Positions 22,802-32,165 are shown, counted from the stretch's first letter. The stretch: DNA of 36,834 nt from Candidatus Susulua stagnicola (GCA_030765735.1 JAVCBZ010000107.1:1-36834); one strand, 5' to 3'. The notes: generated from the sequence alone by a model not told the origin. Translations and numbers: made by a program.

Positions 22802-23523
22802 TTGATAATAAAAATTTTATTGAAAAAAATACTTTCAGAAGTTAATTCTACTGCTATATTGCAAAAAAGTTGGTTAGTTCTTTTTTTAATGCTTTTAACT
22901 TTACCGACTTCAATAGGAAAAGACAAGGAGTCACTTTTTACCCAAACTCTATCTCCCTTTTTAATCGTTTCTTCTTTTTCAACATAGAGAATTTCAGCTC
23001 CAGTTAGATTTCCTTTAAGTAAGCCTGAGCCAAATTTTCCCACAAATACTGATATTTTAAAGTCAGGATCATTGATTAAGAGTAGATGAGAAAAAGTTTT
23101 TTTAACTTCAGTAATTTTTCCAAGAAGTTGACCTTCTTCGTTAATGGCTAAAAGTCCTTTTTTCAAATTCATATCTTCTCCGCCATTTATTAAGAGGTAT
23201 CGTTGCCAGTTTGAAGGTGAAAAGCTTAAAACTCCTACACCGACTAAGTCTATTTTTTTACTTTCTTTAAAGTTAAGAGCTTTTTGCAAATATTCATTTT
23301 CTTTTTTTAGGTGCTTAGATTCATTAATTTTTATTTTTAAGGAAATATTTTCTTTTTTTAACTTTTCATTTTTTTGAGATATTTTTGAAGAAGATATTGT
23401 TAGCTGATGGGAGAAAAGTGAGAATAAATTACGTATAACGTTTTTAAAAGGTAGGAAAAGCAGAAAAATAACTAGAAGATAAATGACTAGGATTTTGAGT
23501 TTTGTTTTAGAAGGAAGATACAA
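22798..23523 (-). CDS. mreC: rod-shape-determining protein MreC
   Basis: MreC spans the membrane once and scaffolds the elongasome in the periplasm. Residues 9-27 form the membrane helix and about 45-85 a coiled coil rich in K, E, L and N. The beta-rich MreC domain follows, with [18 protein letters not shown] (about 98-115) and a terminal [20 protein letters not shown]. The length of 241 aa is normal without a C-terminal extension. The start is TTG at 23523, overlapping mreB by 17 bp; no ribosome site is seen, so translation is probably coupled to mreB. Confidence 0.92.
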   Translation of the reverse strand: MYLPSKTKLKILVIYLLVIFLLFLPFKNVIRNLFSLFSHQLTISSSKISQKNEKLKKENISLKIKINESKHLKKENEYLQKALNFKESKKIDLVGVGVLSFSPSNWQRYLLINGGEDMNLKKGLLAINEEGQLLGKITEVKKTFSHLLLINDPDFKISVFVGKFGSGLLKGNLTGAEILYVEKEETIKKGDRVWVKSDSLSFPIEVGKVKSIKKRTNQLFCNIAVELTSESIFFNKIFIIK

Positions 23524-24565
23524 GGGACAGTTTTTTTAAGAATTTAGGTTCTTCCAAAATTTTTCCTGTTCCCAAGGCAACAGCAGTTAAAGGGTCATCA
23601 GCAACAAAACAAGCTAGGCCAGTTTCCTCTGAAATTAGCCTATCCATACCTCTTAATAGAGCTCCACCACCACACAAAACAATACCTCTTTCAATTAAGT
23701 CTGCGGCTAATTCTGGAGGGGTTCGCTCAAGAGTAACTTTTGTTGCCTCAATGATTTCTCTTAAAGGTATTTCTAATGCAGCGCGTACCTCTTCAGAGTT
23801 GGCTTTAATAAATTTTGGAAGGCCAGTGATTAAATCTCGACCTCTTACCTCTATTGTTAATTCTTCATCAATAGGCCAAGCAGAGCCGACCTTTATTTTT
23901 ATTTCTTCGGCAGTTCTTTCACCAATCATAAGATTATAGTTCTTTTTCATGTGCTCAGTTATTGCAGTATCCATTTCATCTCCTCCGACTCGAATTGAGC
24001 GAGCATAAACAATACCACCTAAAGAAATTACTGCGATTTCAGTAGTTCCTCCACCAATATCAACTATCATGCTACCTTGAGGCTCAGCAATAGGCAAACC
24101 AACTCCAATAGCTGCAGCAATTGGTTCTTCTACCGGGATTACTTCTCGTGCTCCAGCACGATGAGCGGAATCTTTTACTGCTCTTCTTTCAACTTCAGTA
24201 ATTCCTGAAGGAACAGCAATCACTATTCTTGGTCCGATTAATAATCTTCGAGGATAAGCTTTTTTTATAAAGTAACGTAACATTTGTTCGGTTACACCAA
24301 AATCAGCTATAACACCATCCTTCATCGGTCTTATTGCTACTATACTTCCAGGAGTTTTACCTAGCATTCGTTTTGCTTCTTCGCCGACTGCTAAAGGAAT
24401 ACCAGTACTTTTATAAATTGCACAAACTGATGGTTCACACAATACAATACCTTCCCCGCGTAAGTAAACTAAAGTAGTTGCAGTGCCTAAATCGATACCG
24501 ATATCACTAGAGAATGCCCCCAGGAGGTTGCTGATTCGTTTAATTATTCTTAGAAAGAGGTTCAT
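23507..24565 (-). CDS. mreB: cell-shape actin MreB
   Basis: MreB is the bacterial actin that organises sidewall synthesis. The phosphate-1 loop is [15 protein letters not shown] (about residues 21-35 of the chosen protein), the phosphate-2 region is [20 protein letters not shown], and the adenosine motif is [14 protein letters not shown]. The ORF track begins at a TTG at 24607, but a near-consensus promoter places the transcript start near 24591, downstream of that codon. ATG 24565 is therefore the likely start, giving 352 aa, which fits the family (about 335-350). It begins with a short amphipathic segment [15 protein letters not shown], probably the membrane-binding helix. First gene of the mreBCD-mrdA-rodA operon. 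Confidence 0.96.
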   Translation of the reverse strand: MNLFLRIIKRISNLLGAFSSDIGIDLGTATTLVYLRGEGIVLCEPSVCAIYKSTGIPLAVGEEAKRMLGKTPGSIVAIRPMKDGVIADFGVTEQMLRYFIKKAYPRRLLIGPRIVIAVPSGITEVERRAVKDSAHRAGAREVIPVEEPIAAAIGVGLPIAEPQGSMIVDIGGGTTEIAVISLGGIVYARSIRVGGDEMDTAITEHMKKNYNLMIGERTAEEIKIKVGSAWPIDEELTIEVRGRDLITGLPKFIKANSEEVRAALEIPLREIIEATKVTLERTPPELAADLIERGIVLCGGGALLRGMDRLISEETGLACFVADDPLTAVALGTGKILEEPKFLKKLSLVSSF

Positions 24566-24597
24566 TTTTTTAAAATAATTGGTTACCTGCAAGTTCA

Positions 24598-24626
24598 ATA
24601 ATAACAAAGGCTTAAAAAAATGTCAA
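24598..24626 (-). promoter_or_regulatory. sigma70-type promoter of the mreBCD-mrdA-rodA operon
   Basis: On the minus strand TTGACA (24621-24626, 6/6), a 17-bp spacer and TATTAT (24598-24603, 5/6). The predicted start is near 24591, 26 nt before the mreB ATG at 24565. Confidence 0.75.
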
Positions 24627-24629
24627 CAC

Positions 24630-24662
24630 AATTGTTATTAAACTAGCTAATTGTTATTTAAC
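24630..24662 (-). promoter_or_regulatory. paired 14-bp direct repeats upstream of the mreB promoter
   Basis: GTTTAATAACAATT (24630-24643) and GTTAAATAACAATT (24649-24662) differ at one position and start 19 bp apart, about two helical turns. The nearer copy ends 3 bp before the -35 box and the farther one overlaps the ilvD stop codon. They look like an activator site or an A/T-rich UP-type element. Confidence 0.5.
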
Positions 24663-26313
24663 TTTTAAAAACTGCACCAGTTGATGCTGAGCCAACCATT
24701 TTGCTATAACGTGACAGATATCCTGATTTTACCTTTGCTGGTAAGAGTTTCATTGTCTTTTTTCGCTTAGCAATTTCAGAGCTACTTAACTTAGCTTCTA
24801 GTTTTCTTTTAGGTATGTCAATGTTAATAATATCATTATTTTTTAAATAAGCAATTAATCCTCCGGAGGCTGCTTCTGGAGATATGTGTCCAATACAAGG
24901 ACCACGAGTTCCTCCAGAGAATCTTCCATCGGTAATTAAGGCTACGTGTTTATGTAAACCTAAACCTACAATTGCTGATGTTGGTGATAGCATCTCACGC
25001 ATGCCTGGACCACCGCTAGGGCCTTCGTAACGAATTACGACAACATCACCTTTCTTGATTTTTTTATTTAAAATTGCAATCATTGCATCTTCCTCATTGT
25101 CGAAGACTTTAGCTTTACCTGAAAATTTTAACATAGCTGAATCTACTGCTGATTGTTTAACCACAGATCCTTCAGGTGCTAGATTACCATAAAGAATAGC
25201 AATTCCTCCTTGCTTGTGATAGGCTTTGCTAAGTGGGCGAATCACGTCTTCATCTTTAATACATGCCTCTTTAGCTATTTCTTTAATTTTTTTACCACTC
25301 ACAGTATTGTTTTCATTTATCTTATTTATAAATCTTTTTAGCACTGCTGGGATTCCTCCAGCATAGTGCAAATCTTCCATAAAATAATCACCACCAGGTC
25401 GTAAATTTGAAATATGCGGGGTATCTTTGCTTATTCGATCAAAATCATTTAAATTTATTTCTACTTTTGCTTCTTTAGCAATAGCCATTAAGTGAAGTAC
25501 AGTGTTAGTTGAGCCACCTAAGGCCATATCTATTCTAATAGCATTTTCAAGAGATTTTTTATTTACAATTTTTCTAGGAGTTATGTTGTTTTTTACTAGT
25601 TCTACTATTTTTTGACCACTAGCATAAGCAATACGTATTTTTTCATTTAATACTGAGGGGCTAGTAGCACAATATGGTAGTGAAAGCCCTAAACTTTCAG
25701 TGATGCAAGCCATAGTATTGGCTGTGTAAAGACCTTGACAAGAACCAGCTGATGGACAAGCTTCGATTTCTAAAGTTTGGCGTTGGCATTCATTGATTTG
25801 ACCGGCTTTAAATCTTCCTACAGCCTCAAAAGTGTCACGGACTAATGAAAGCCTTTTATTCCCAGCATGGCCAGCAAGCATTGGTCCGGCAGTTACTACT
25901 ATAATTGGGATATTCATTCTTAGACCACCCATTATCATTCCCGGAGTAATCTTATCGCAATTAGTAAGTAAAATTAATCCATCTAAAGCATGAGCAGAAC
26001 TAACACTTTCAATTATGTCAGCAATTAATTCTCGCGAAGGCAGAGATTGGCTCATTCCTTTATGACCCATAGCAATACCATCACATATTCCTGGAACACC
26101 AAAGATAAATGGTGTACCGCCTGAAGATTCTACACCTCTTTCAATATATCTTTCTAATGTCCGCATGTTTATATGACCAGGGATGAGATCTGAAAAACCA
26201 GAAGCAATCCCGATAAAAGATTTCTTAATATGTGAGGAACTTAAACCTGTTCCATAGAGAAGCGCACGATTAGGCATCCGTTCTAAACCTTTTTTTGTTT
26301 TATCTGAAAGCAT
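24658..26313 (-). CDS. ilvD: dihydroxy-acid dehydratase IlvD
   Basis: IlvD dehydrates 2,3-dihydroxy-isovalerate and its methylvalerate homologue in valine, leucine and isoleucine synthesis. The protein has 551 aa, with cluster cysteines C119 (TNCDKITPG, where the adjacent Lys is the carbamylated metal ligand) and C192 ([15 protein letters not shown]). At the position of the third cysteine of [2Fe-2S] enzymes it has Gly46 (LIPGHI), as in E. coli IlvD, which points to an oxygen-sensitive [4Fe-4S] enzyme. The ATG at 26313 has AAAAGGAGA in front. No other branched-chain genes are nearby; upstream lie the aldolase gene and heptamer repeats. Confidence 0.96.
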   Translation of the reverse strand: MLSDKTKKGLERMPNRALLYGTGLSSSHIKKSFIGIASGFSDLIPGHINMRTLERYIERGVESSGGTPFIFGVPGICDGIAMGHKGMSQSLPSRELIADIIESVSSAHALDGLILLTNCDKITPGMIMGGLRMNIPIIVVTAGPMLAGHAGNKRLSLVRDTFEAVGRFKAGQINECQRQTLEIEACPSAGSCQGLYTANTMACITESLGLSLPYCATSPSVLNEKIRIAYASGQKIVELVKNNITPRKIVNKKSLENAIRIDMALGGSTNTVLHLMAIAKEAKVEINLNDFDRISKDTPHISNLRPGGDYFMEDLHYAGGIPAVLKRFINKINENNTVSGKKIKEIAKEACIKDEDVIRPLSKAYHKQGGIAILYGNLAPEGSVVKQSAVDSAMLKFSGKAKVFDNEEDAMIAILNKKIKKGDVVVIRYEGPSGGPGMREMLSPTSAIVGLGLHKHVALITDGRFSGGTRGPCIGHISPEAASGGLIAYLKNNDIINIDIPKRKLEAKLSSSEIAKRKKTMKLLPAKVKSGYLSRYSKMVGSASTGAVFKS

Positions 26314-26330
26314 AATTTCTCCTTTTGAAT

Positions 26331-26405
26331 TGTATTGTGTCGTGTGTATTGAGTATTGCGTAAAAAAAGAATTTCAACTCGATACTCGATACTTGATACT
26401 TGATA
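26331..26405. repeat. inverted pair of heptanucleotide arrays between ilvD and the aldolase gene
   Basis: Bases 26331-26358 contain four 7-bp units of TGTATTG type and bases 26378-26405 four of CTCGATA/CTTGATA type. The reverse complement of the first array (CAATACTCAATACA) resembles the second (CGATACTCGATACT), so they form an imperfect inverted pair with a 19-bp spacer. They fill almost the entire 97-bp gap. Confidence 0.6.
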
Positions 26406-26410
26406 CAAGT

Positions 26411-27814
26411 TTAGTCTGCTCCTTCTAATGCTCCAAGCTCTTTTCCTTCTTTTAAGAAATCTTCTTTTACTTTGTTTACCTTTACGATTTTAACATATTT
26501 GTCGACTGCTTCTTTAGTGTTTTTTATATTTAGTTTGTCAAAAAGAAAAGAAAATTCTTCTTCAAGAGTACTAGCTATTTTTTCTTTTATGTCATTTGAA
26601 AGAGAGTGAATTTCTTTTTTAAAAGGTCCAAGAGCTTTTTTTCTAGTTTTATAAATAAATTGATCATCAGTCCAATCTGGCTTTTTTTCTCCAGTGCATT
26701 CTTTGTGTAGCCAAGCATAAATTTTTTCTTTTAAGGGTATTGGCATATAATCATAAGCCATATTCTGAAATTGAGTTGCTAAATGAATTTCAGCGCAACC
26801 TACTTCAGGAAAACGATGGAATGCTTCGCTAGGCAAAGTTGAAGCTCCATGCTGAACCGCGCCACACATATTGTAGTCAACTCGAGCAATTTCAGACAGA
26901 TTAGTTAAAGTTTCAAAATCAATGCTAACTTTAGCAATTGTACCATCAGGTAAAACTACTCCGCCATGGCTTGTTCCAGTCTGGATGCTTATTTTAGAGA
27001 TACCCTTTAATGAACCGATTTCTTTTTTATAGCCATTCATAAAAGCTCTAAGCTCTTCTGGATTAGAATTCTTTCCACCAACTTCACCGATTTCTCCACC
27101 AACAGATACCTCTATACCTTGAGGTTGTAGCTTTCTTATGTGTTTTGTGAATAGAGAACAAACTTTGTAATTAAGATTTTGTTGCTCGTCTAAAGTAGAT
27201 TTATCTAAGTCAACTAAAGTAGATGAATCAATGTCAATGTTATAAAATCCAGATTCTATAGCTTCAGTGATCAATTCTTTTAAAGGATTAACCTCAGCAT
27301 CACTATCCTTTAAATAGTTAGTTGCTTTAACTTGGAAATGGTCACCTTGGATAAAAACAGGTCCAACATAACCTTCTTTCATAGCTGCTAGAAGAATAAT
27401 TGAACTATATTCTAAAGGTCTTTGGTCAGTATAGCCAATTTCACTCTTAGCAATTTCAAAAATGAATGCTCCAGCATTTATTTTATTTGCTGCCTGGTAT
27501 ATTGCTCGGACTAAGTTAAAGGTAAGAGTTCTGATATTCATTGCTGGAACAGTGAATCCTGAAACTTCTTTTCTGCCCATAGCTTCATACAAACCTTGTA
27601 TTGATGAAAGAACTGTGCCTAGTTGTTTAGCACAAGTATGGCTAACCCAGTAACAGATTTTTTTTAAATTAGTATCTTCGCTGAGGATTATTGTATCAAC
27701 TAAGTTGTTGATAACTTTCTCGCGAAAAATTTTCTCATCTTTAATTACGATTTCACCATTTTTTTCTTCAATCGCTTCATTATTCAGAAGTTCAACTTCA
27801 CTTTTGTAAATCAT
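26411..27814 (-). CDS. class II (metal-dependent) fructose-bisphosphate aldolase-like protein
   Basis: A TIM-barrel class II aldolase, probably cleaving or forming fructose 1,6-bisphosphate. The catalytic Asp and first metal ligand are D158-H159 (IQGDHFQVK), further ligands are likely E241 (VGGEIGEVGG) and H283 (TGTSHGG), and H322 lies in AVQHGAST. At 467 aa it is much longer than ordinary class II enzymes (about 280-360), with an N-terminal extension of about 80 residues and a helical C-terminal region after about residue 370. The ATG has an excellent AAAGGAGG. It lies 43 bp after a phosphofructokinase gene, the preceding glycolytic step, which supports the substrate. Tagatose-bisphosphate or a ketose-phosphate relative is an alternative. 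Confidence 0.85.
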   Translation of the reverse strand: MIYKSEVELLNNEAIEEKNGEIVIKDEKIFREKVINNLVDTIILSEDTNLKKICYWVSHTCAKQLGTVLSSIQGLYEAMGRKEVSGFTVPAMNIRTLTFNLVRAIYQAANKINAGAFIFEIAKSEIGYTDQRPLEYSSIILLAAMKEGYVGPVFIQGDHFQVKATNYLKDSDAEVNPLKELITEAIESGFYNIDIDSSTLVDLDKSTLDEQQNLNYKVCSLFTKHIRKLQPQGIEVSVGGEIGEVGGKNSNPEELRAFMNGYKKEIGSLKGISKISIQTGTSHGGVVLPDGTIAKVSIDFETLTNLSEIARVDYNMCGAVQHGASTLPSEAFHRFPEVGCAEIHLATQFQNMAYDYMPIPLKEKIYAWLHKECTGEKKPDWTDDQFIYKTRKKALGPFKKEIHSLSNDIKEKIASTLEEEFSFLFDKLNIKNTKEAVDKYVKIVKVNKVKEDFLKEGKELGALEGAD

Positions 27815-27857
27815 GTTATCCTCCTTTACTCTACCTGTTGGTAGTTGTTATATTTTT

Positions 27858-28811
27858 TTAAGTAAGAATTTTTATTAACTTATAATAGTCGTTTATTTCT
27901 ATATCTTTCGGTTTGATTGCTTCAGCTAGGGTAATTGTAGTTAATTTCCCTGCTCTTAAAGTTACACATCTATCAGTTTTCCCTGATTTTAAGACTTCGA
28001 ATGCATGATTAGCGTAACGAGCTGCAATAATCCGATCAAAAGCTGTAGGTCGACCACCACGTTGTATATGACCTAGAACTACTTCTCTCGTCTCAAGGTT
28101 AGTGAGAGTATTTATTTGTTTAGCAATATCGATAGCCTTAGCCTTTCCTTCGGCAACAATAATAATCCAACTAACTTTACCTTGGATATTTCCTTCAACA
28201 ATTTCCTCACAAATCTTTTTTATGTTAAAGCTTTTTTCTGGCAACAATACTTCTTCGCAACCACCAGCTAAAGCAACTCGCAGAGCAATATATCCACAGT
28301 CACGACCCATAACTTCAACCACAAATATTCGTTCTAAGGAAGTGGCAGTATCCCTTATTTTATCTAAAGCATCTAAAGCAACATTAACTGCTGTATCAGC
28401 TCCAATACTCATTTCTACACCGTTGACATCATTGTCAATGGTGGTAGGGATCCCTACGACTGGAATAGAGTACTTAGTGGCTAACATGTGTGCTCCAGCT
28501 AAAGAGCCATTACCACCAACAACAGCTAGGCCTTCTATTTTGTTGTCACGAAGAGTTCTTACTGCTTGGCGTTGGCCAGCTACAGTTCGAAATTGTTTTG
28601 AGCGAGCTGCTTTTAAAATGGTCCCACCTAAATTAATAATTCCTGAGACAGAACGATGGCTTAGGGGTTGTATGTCCCCTTCAATAAGGCCTTGGTATCC
28701 TCGAAATATTCCATAGACTTCGACATTACAAGCAAAAGCACTACGCACAAAAGCTCTAATAGCTGCATTTACTCCGGCACAATCACGAGTTAAGATTCCT
28801 ATTCGTTTCAT
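27858..28811 (-). CDS. pfkA: 6-phosphofructokinase with unusual nucleotide-site motifs
   Basis: A phosphofructokinase of 317 aa. The catalytic TTIDND (123-128), the substrate segment VEVMGRDCG (about 165-173) and GHIQRGG are intact. Two donor-site motifs differ from the norm: the glycine-rich loop, usually SGGDxPGMNAAIR, reads LTRDCAGVNAAIR (two residues shorter, losing the paired Gly), and GGDGS reads GGNGS (99-103), replacing the metal-binding Asp by Asn. The residue before TIDND is Thr rather than the Gly of ATP enzymes or the Lys of pyrophosphate enzymes. The phosphoryl donor cannot be assigned. The aldolase gene follows. The DNA reads cleanly in frame, so no sequencing frameshift explains the loop. 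Confidence 0.88.
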   Translation of the reverse strand: MKRIGILTRDCAGVNAAIRAFVRSAFACNVEVYGIFRGYQGLIEGDIQPLSHRSVSGIINLGGTILKAARSKQFRTVAGQRQAVRTLRDNKIEGLAVVGGNGSLAGAHMLATKYSIPVVGIPTTIDNDVNGVEMSIGADTAVNVALDALDKIRDTATSLERIFVVEVMGRDCGYIALRVALAGGCEEVLLPEKSFNIKKICEEIVEGNIQGKVSWIIIVAEGKAKAIDIAKQINTLTNLETREVVLGHIQRGGRPTAFDRIIAARYANHAFEVLKSGKTDRCVTLRAGKLTTITLAEAIKPKDIEINDYYKLIKILT

Positions 28812-28824
28812 AATTCAGAAATAT

Positions 28825-28844
28825 ACTTACCCCTTAAGGTAAGT
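28825..28844. repeat. small hairpin between ahcY and pfkA
   Basis: ACTTACC and GGTAAGT form a 7-bp stem with a 6-nt loop in the 77-bp gap. There is no T-run in the direction of transcription, so it is probably not a terminator. Confidence 0.4.
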
Positions 28845-28888
28845 TTTGATAAATTCAATAGTAATTCCTGCTTCTGGTCTTCCTGTTT

Positions 28889-30151
28889 TTAAGTTCCTTC
28901 TTGCCAACTTGAAAGATACTTTTTTTGTTCAGCAGTTAATCTATCGATTCTTATACCCATAGCCTTAAGCTTTATCTGGGCAACTTTATTATCAATAGCA
29001 TCAGGTACTTTGTAAACTTCTTTTTTTAGGTTTTTATAATTTTTAGCAATATACTCACAACTTAAAGCTTGATTAGCAAAACTTAAATCCATAACTTCAG
29101 CTGGATGCCCTTCAGCACAAGCAAGATTAACCAACCTGCCTTCGCCTAATAGATAAATTCTTTTTTTGTTTTTTAATGTGTACTCATCTATCAAAGGTTT
29201 AACTTGTTTTTTGCTTACAGCCATTGCTTGCAAGGCTTTAATATTTATTTCAACATCAAAATGGCCTGAATTACAGATAATTGCTCTATCTTTCATTAAA
29301 GGAAAGTGTTCAATTGAAAGAACGTTTATGTCTCCAGTAAGAGTGATAAAGATATTACCAATTTTTGAGGCTTCTTTTATTGGCATTACTCTAAAACCAT
29401 CCATAGTTGCTTCTAAGCCCTTTAAGTGATCAACTTCACAAACGATTACATTTGCACCCATTCCAGCTGCTTTTTTAGCTGCACCTTTTCCACACCAGCC
29501 ATAACCAATAATAACTACAGTTGTTCCGGCAATCAATTTATTGGTAGCTCTAATTATTCCGTCAAGGGTTGATTGACCAGTGCCATAACGATTGTCAAAT
29601 AAATGTTTAGTATAAGCATCGTTTACAGCAATAATCGGATACAGAAGCTTACCTTCAGCCTGCAAAGCTTTAAGACGAATTACACCAGTAGTTGTTTCTT
29701 CGGTGCTTGCCCGAGGTAATGTTACTTTTTGCCCTAAAGCTGCTCTTTTATGAATCGTTGATACAAGATCAGCGCCATCATCAAGAGTAATTTGAGGAGT
29801 TTCTTTTAGTACTGAATCAATATGGCTATAGTAAGTTTTATTATTTTCAGCATTAATTGCAAATACTTCAATACCATAATCAAGAACTAATGAAGCAGCA
29901 GTATCATCTTGAGTTGATAATGGATTAGATGCACAGACTAAAGTACGAGCCCCAGCTGCCTTTAAAGTTAAAGCTAAAGCAGCAGTTTCAGTAGTGACAT
30001 GTAGACAGGCTCCAATCGTTAAACCTTTAAGAGGTTTTTCTTTTTTAAAGCGTTCACGAATTTGTTCAAGGGCTGGCATTCGCTTTAAAGCCCATTCAAT
30101 ACGTTTTTTACCCTTTTCTCTTAAAGTTTTATCTTTTATATCGTAATTCAC
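28889..30151 (-). CDS. ahcY: adenosylhomocysteinase
   Basis: S-adenosylhomocysteine hydrolase splits SAH to adenosine and homocysteine, removing the inhibitory product of methyltransferases. The NAD-binding motif is VVIIGYGWCGKGAAKKAAGMGA (about 212-233) and the substrate region includes GACLHVTTETAAL (about 48-60). The length of 420 aa matches the short bacterial/archaeal form without the 40-residue insertion of E. coli-neighbour types. The start is GTG at 30151, preceded by AAAGGAGAG. It follows metK by 42 bp, so the AdoMet-cycle enzymes are made together. Confidence 0.96.
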   Translation of the reverse strand: MNYDIKDKTLREKGKKRIEWALKRMPALEQIRERFKKEKPLKGLTIGACLHVTTETAALALTLKAAGARTLVCASNPLSTQDDTAASLVLDYGIEVFAINAENNKTYYSHIDSVLKETPQITLDDGADLVSTIHKRAALGQKVTLPRASTEETTTGVIRLKALQAEGKLLYPIIAVNDAYTKHLFDNRYGTGQSTLDGIIRATNKLIAGTTVVIIGYGWCGKGAAKKAAGMGANVIVCEVDHLKGLEATMDGFRVMPIKEASKIGNIFITLTGDINVLSIEHFPLMKDRAIICNSGHFDVEINIKALQAMAVSKKQVKPLIDEYTLKNKKRIYLLGEGRLVNLACAEGHPAEVMDLSFANQALSCEYIAKNYKNLKKEVYKVPDAIDNKVAQIKLKAMGIRIDRLTAEQKKYLSSWQEGT

Positions 30152-30193
30152 TAATCTCTCCTTTTATTTACTTTTAGTTTAACTCTTAAATTT

Positions 30194-31330
30194 TTATTTT
30201 AAAGCACTTTTTAAAGTATCTACCTTGTTTGTTTCTTCCCAGGTAAAAAGCTCATCCTCACGACCAAAATGTCCATAAGCAGCTGTTTTTGTATATATTG
30301 GTCGTAATAAATTTAATTCTTTGATTATTCCAGCCGGAGTAAGCTTAAAAGCTTGGCGAACTGCTTTTGAAATTTTTTCTTGGCTAACTTGAGATGTTCC
30401 AAATGTATCAACATTTACCGATACAGGTTCAGCTACACCAATACAATAAGAGAGCTGTACTTCACAAGCTGTAGCAATACCAGCTTTAACAATATTTTTT
30501 GCAATATAACGAGCCATATATGATGCTGAACGATCTACTTTTGAAGGGTCTTTACCACTGAAAGCTCCACCACCATGACGAGCATATCCACCATAAGTGT
30601 CAACAATGATTTTTCGTCCGGTTAATCCAGTATCAGAAACTGGTCCACCAACTTCAAAGCGTCCAGTGCCATTAATAAAGTACTTAGTGTTAGCGTCTAA
30701 CATATCTTTGGGCACTACATGCTCAATTACCAATCTTCTAACATCATCTTGTAAAACATCCATTTTTGCCTGTTTAGAGTGGTGAGCACCAATAATTATA
30801 GCATCAATTCTTTTTGGTTTGCCATTTTGGTATTCTACTGATACCTGGGCTTTTCCATCAGGACGTAGATAATCTACTAAACCTTCTTTACGTATTTGAG
30901 CCAGTCTTTTTACTAGTTTGTGAGATAGCATGATTGGTAGAGGCATAAGTTCAGGAGTTTCATTATTTGCATAACCAAACATTAAGCCTTGGTCCCCAGC
31001 ACCACCAATATCAACACCTAAAGCGATATCAGGAGATTGCTCTTGGATAGCAGTTGTTACTCCACAGCTTTCATAGTCAAACCCTACTGCTGGATTATCA
31101 TAACCGATATCTTTTAAAAGATTTCTTACTAATTGTGGAACTGCAATATAACAATTCGTAGTTATTTCACCAGCTACCATCACAAAACCTCTAGTTATTA
31201 AAGTTTCACAAGCTACTCGACCTGATTTATCATTAGCCAATACTGCATCTAATACAGCATCAGATATCTGATCACAAACTTTATCAGGATGCCCTTCGGT
31301 TACTGATTCTGAAGCAAAATAAGTTTTCAT
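30194..31330 (-). CDS. metK: S-adenosylmethionine synthetase MetK
   Basis: MetK makes AdoMet from methionine and ATP. The signature [12 protein letters not shown] (about 116-127) and the phosphate-binding [17 protein letters not shown] (about 253-269) are complete; the N-terminus [21 protein letters not shown] is canonical. The length of 378 aa is typical. The leader has GGAG 14 nt and GGGGG 6 nt before the ATG. No SAM riboswitch or S-box is recognisable in the 91-bp upstream region, only a 17-bp palindrome. Confidence 0.97.
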   Translation of the reverse strand: MKTYFASESVTEGHPDKVCDQISDAVLDAVLANDKSGRVACETLITRGFVMVAGEITTNCYIAVPQLVRNLLKDIGYDNPAVGFDYESCGVTTAIQEQSPDIALGVDIGGAGDQGLMFGYANNETPELMPLPIMLSHKLVKRLAQIRKEGLVDYLRPDGKAQVSVEYQNGKPKRIDAIIIGAHHSKQAKMDVLQDDVRRLVIEHVVPKDMLDANTKYFINGTGRFEVGGPVSDTGLTGRKIIVDTYGGYARHGGGAFSGKDPSKVDRSASYMARYIAKNIVKAGIATACEVQLSYCIGVAEPVSVNVDTFGTSQVSQEKISKAVRQAFKLTPAGIIKELNLLRPIYTKTAAYGHFGREDELFTWEETNKVDTLKSALK

Positions 31331-31386
31331 CGTTTTCCCCCTACTCCTTTTTAAAATAATTTATATTTTTTACAAATATTCGACAA

Positions 31387-31403
31387 ATCCAATAATATTG
31401 GAT
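31387..31403. promoter_or_regulatory. 17-bp palindrome between scpB and metK
   Basis: ATCCAATA and TATTGGAT are perfect 8-bp arms around one base. It sits about 57 bp upstream of the metK start, a typical operator position. The regulator is unknown. Confidence 0.4.
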
Positions 31404-31421
31404 GAAAATAGATCTTTAATT

Positions 31422-32165
31422 TTACTCCATATCAGATGGAGATTGTACACATTGTTTTATCTCTTTTTTTTCTTCTGTGGGAGCTTCAATTTTTTCTTGG
31501 TCTATAGAAGTTTCAATTTTGTTTTCTTTTAGGGTATCTTTAATGTCATTAATCTTAGTTTCATTTTCTTTTTCAATATTTTCATCTTTGCCGATCTCAG
31601 GATCAGTTTTATTTTGAGGTTGATTATTTGTCATATCTTTTTCAGCTAAAGCCGCAAACTCTTCTAATTTTGGTAAATCCTTTAGAGTGTTGATACCAAA
31701 ATATTCTAAGAATTTTCGTGTAGTAATATAAAGAAATGGTTTTCCAACAACGTCTTTTCTTCCAGCAATTTTTATTAAACCTAACTCTGAAAGTTTTCTG
31801 ACCATATTGTCAGCGCTAACTCCACGTATAGCTTCAATCTCAACTCTCGTAGCTGGTTGTTTATAAGCAATTACTGCTAAGGTTTCCAAAGATGCTGTAG
31901 AGAGTTTTTGCTTACTTCTCTCTTGATACATCTTTTTAACCCAAGTTTCATTGTCAGGGGCTGAACACATTTGATATCCCCCAGCAACTTTAACAATACA
32001 TATTCCAGAAGATCGATTTTTGTAATCAGCTGAAAGCTCTTCAAGAGAGCTATTGATTTCTTTACGGTTAATTTCTAAAACTTCAGCAAGTTCATTAACT
32101 TCAATTGGTTTTTCGTTAATAAACAATAAAGCTTCAAGAATTGATTTTACGCTTTTTTTATCCAT
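31422..32165 (-). CDS. scpB: segregation and condensation protein ScpB
   Basis: ScpB is the winged-helix accessory subunit of the SMC-ScpAB chromosome condensin. Residues 1-160 hold the two winged-helix domains (VKSILEALLFINEKPIEVNELAEVL; LETLAVIAYKQPATRVEIEAIRGVSADNMVRKL). A hydrophilic tail of about 75 residues, rich in Lys, Glu, Asn and Thr (about 173-247), follows and makes the protein longer than many ScpB (about 170-200 aa). No scpA or smc is in the window. It follows ruvA by 13 bp, so it belongs to the ruv unit. Confidence 0.93.
   Translation of the reverse strand: MDKKSVKSILEALLFINEKPIEVNELAEVLEINRKEINSSLEELSADYKNRSSGICIVKVAGGYQMCSAPDNETWVKKMYQERSKQKLSTASLETLAVIAYKQPATRVEIEAIRGVSADNMVRKLSELGLIKIAGRKDVVGKPFLYITTRKFLEYFGINTLKDLPKLEEFAALAEKDMTNNQPQNKTDPEIGKDENIEKENETKINDIKDTLKENKIETSIDQEKIEAPTEEKKEIKQCVQSPSDME

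Noticed and set aside
26331-26405. CRISPR array
   Set aside because: Units are 7 bp without spacers; no cas genes are in the window. No other direct-repeat pattern suggests CRISPR.
28102-28716. 204-aa plus-strand ORF
   Set aside because: It lies entirely antisense to the phosphofructokinase gene, which has clear family motifs; a shadow frame.
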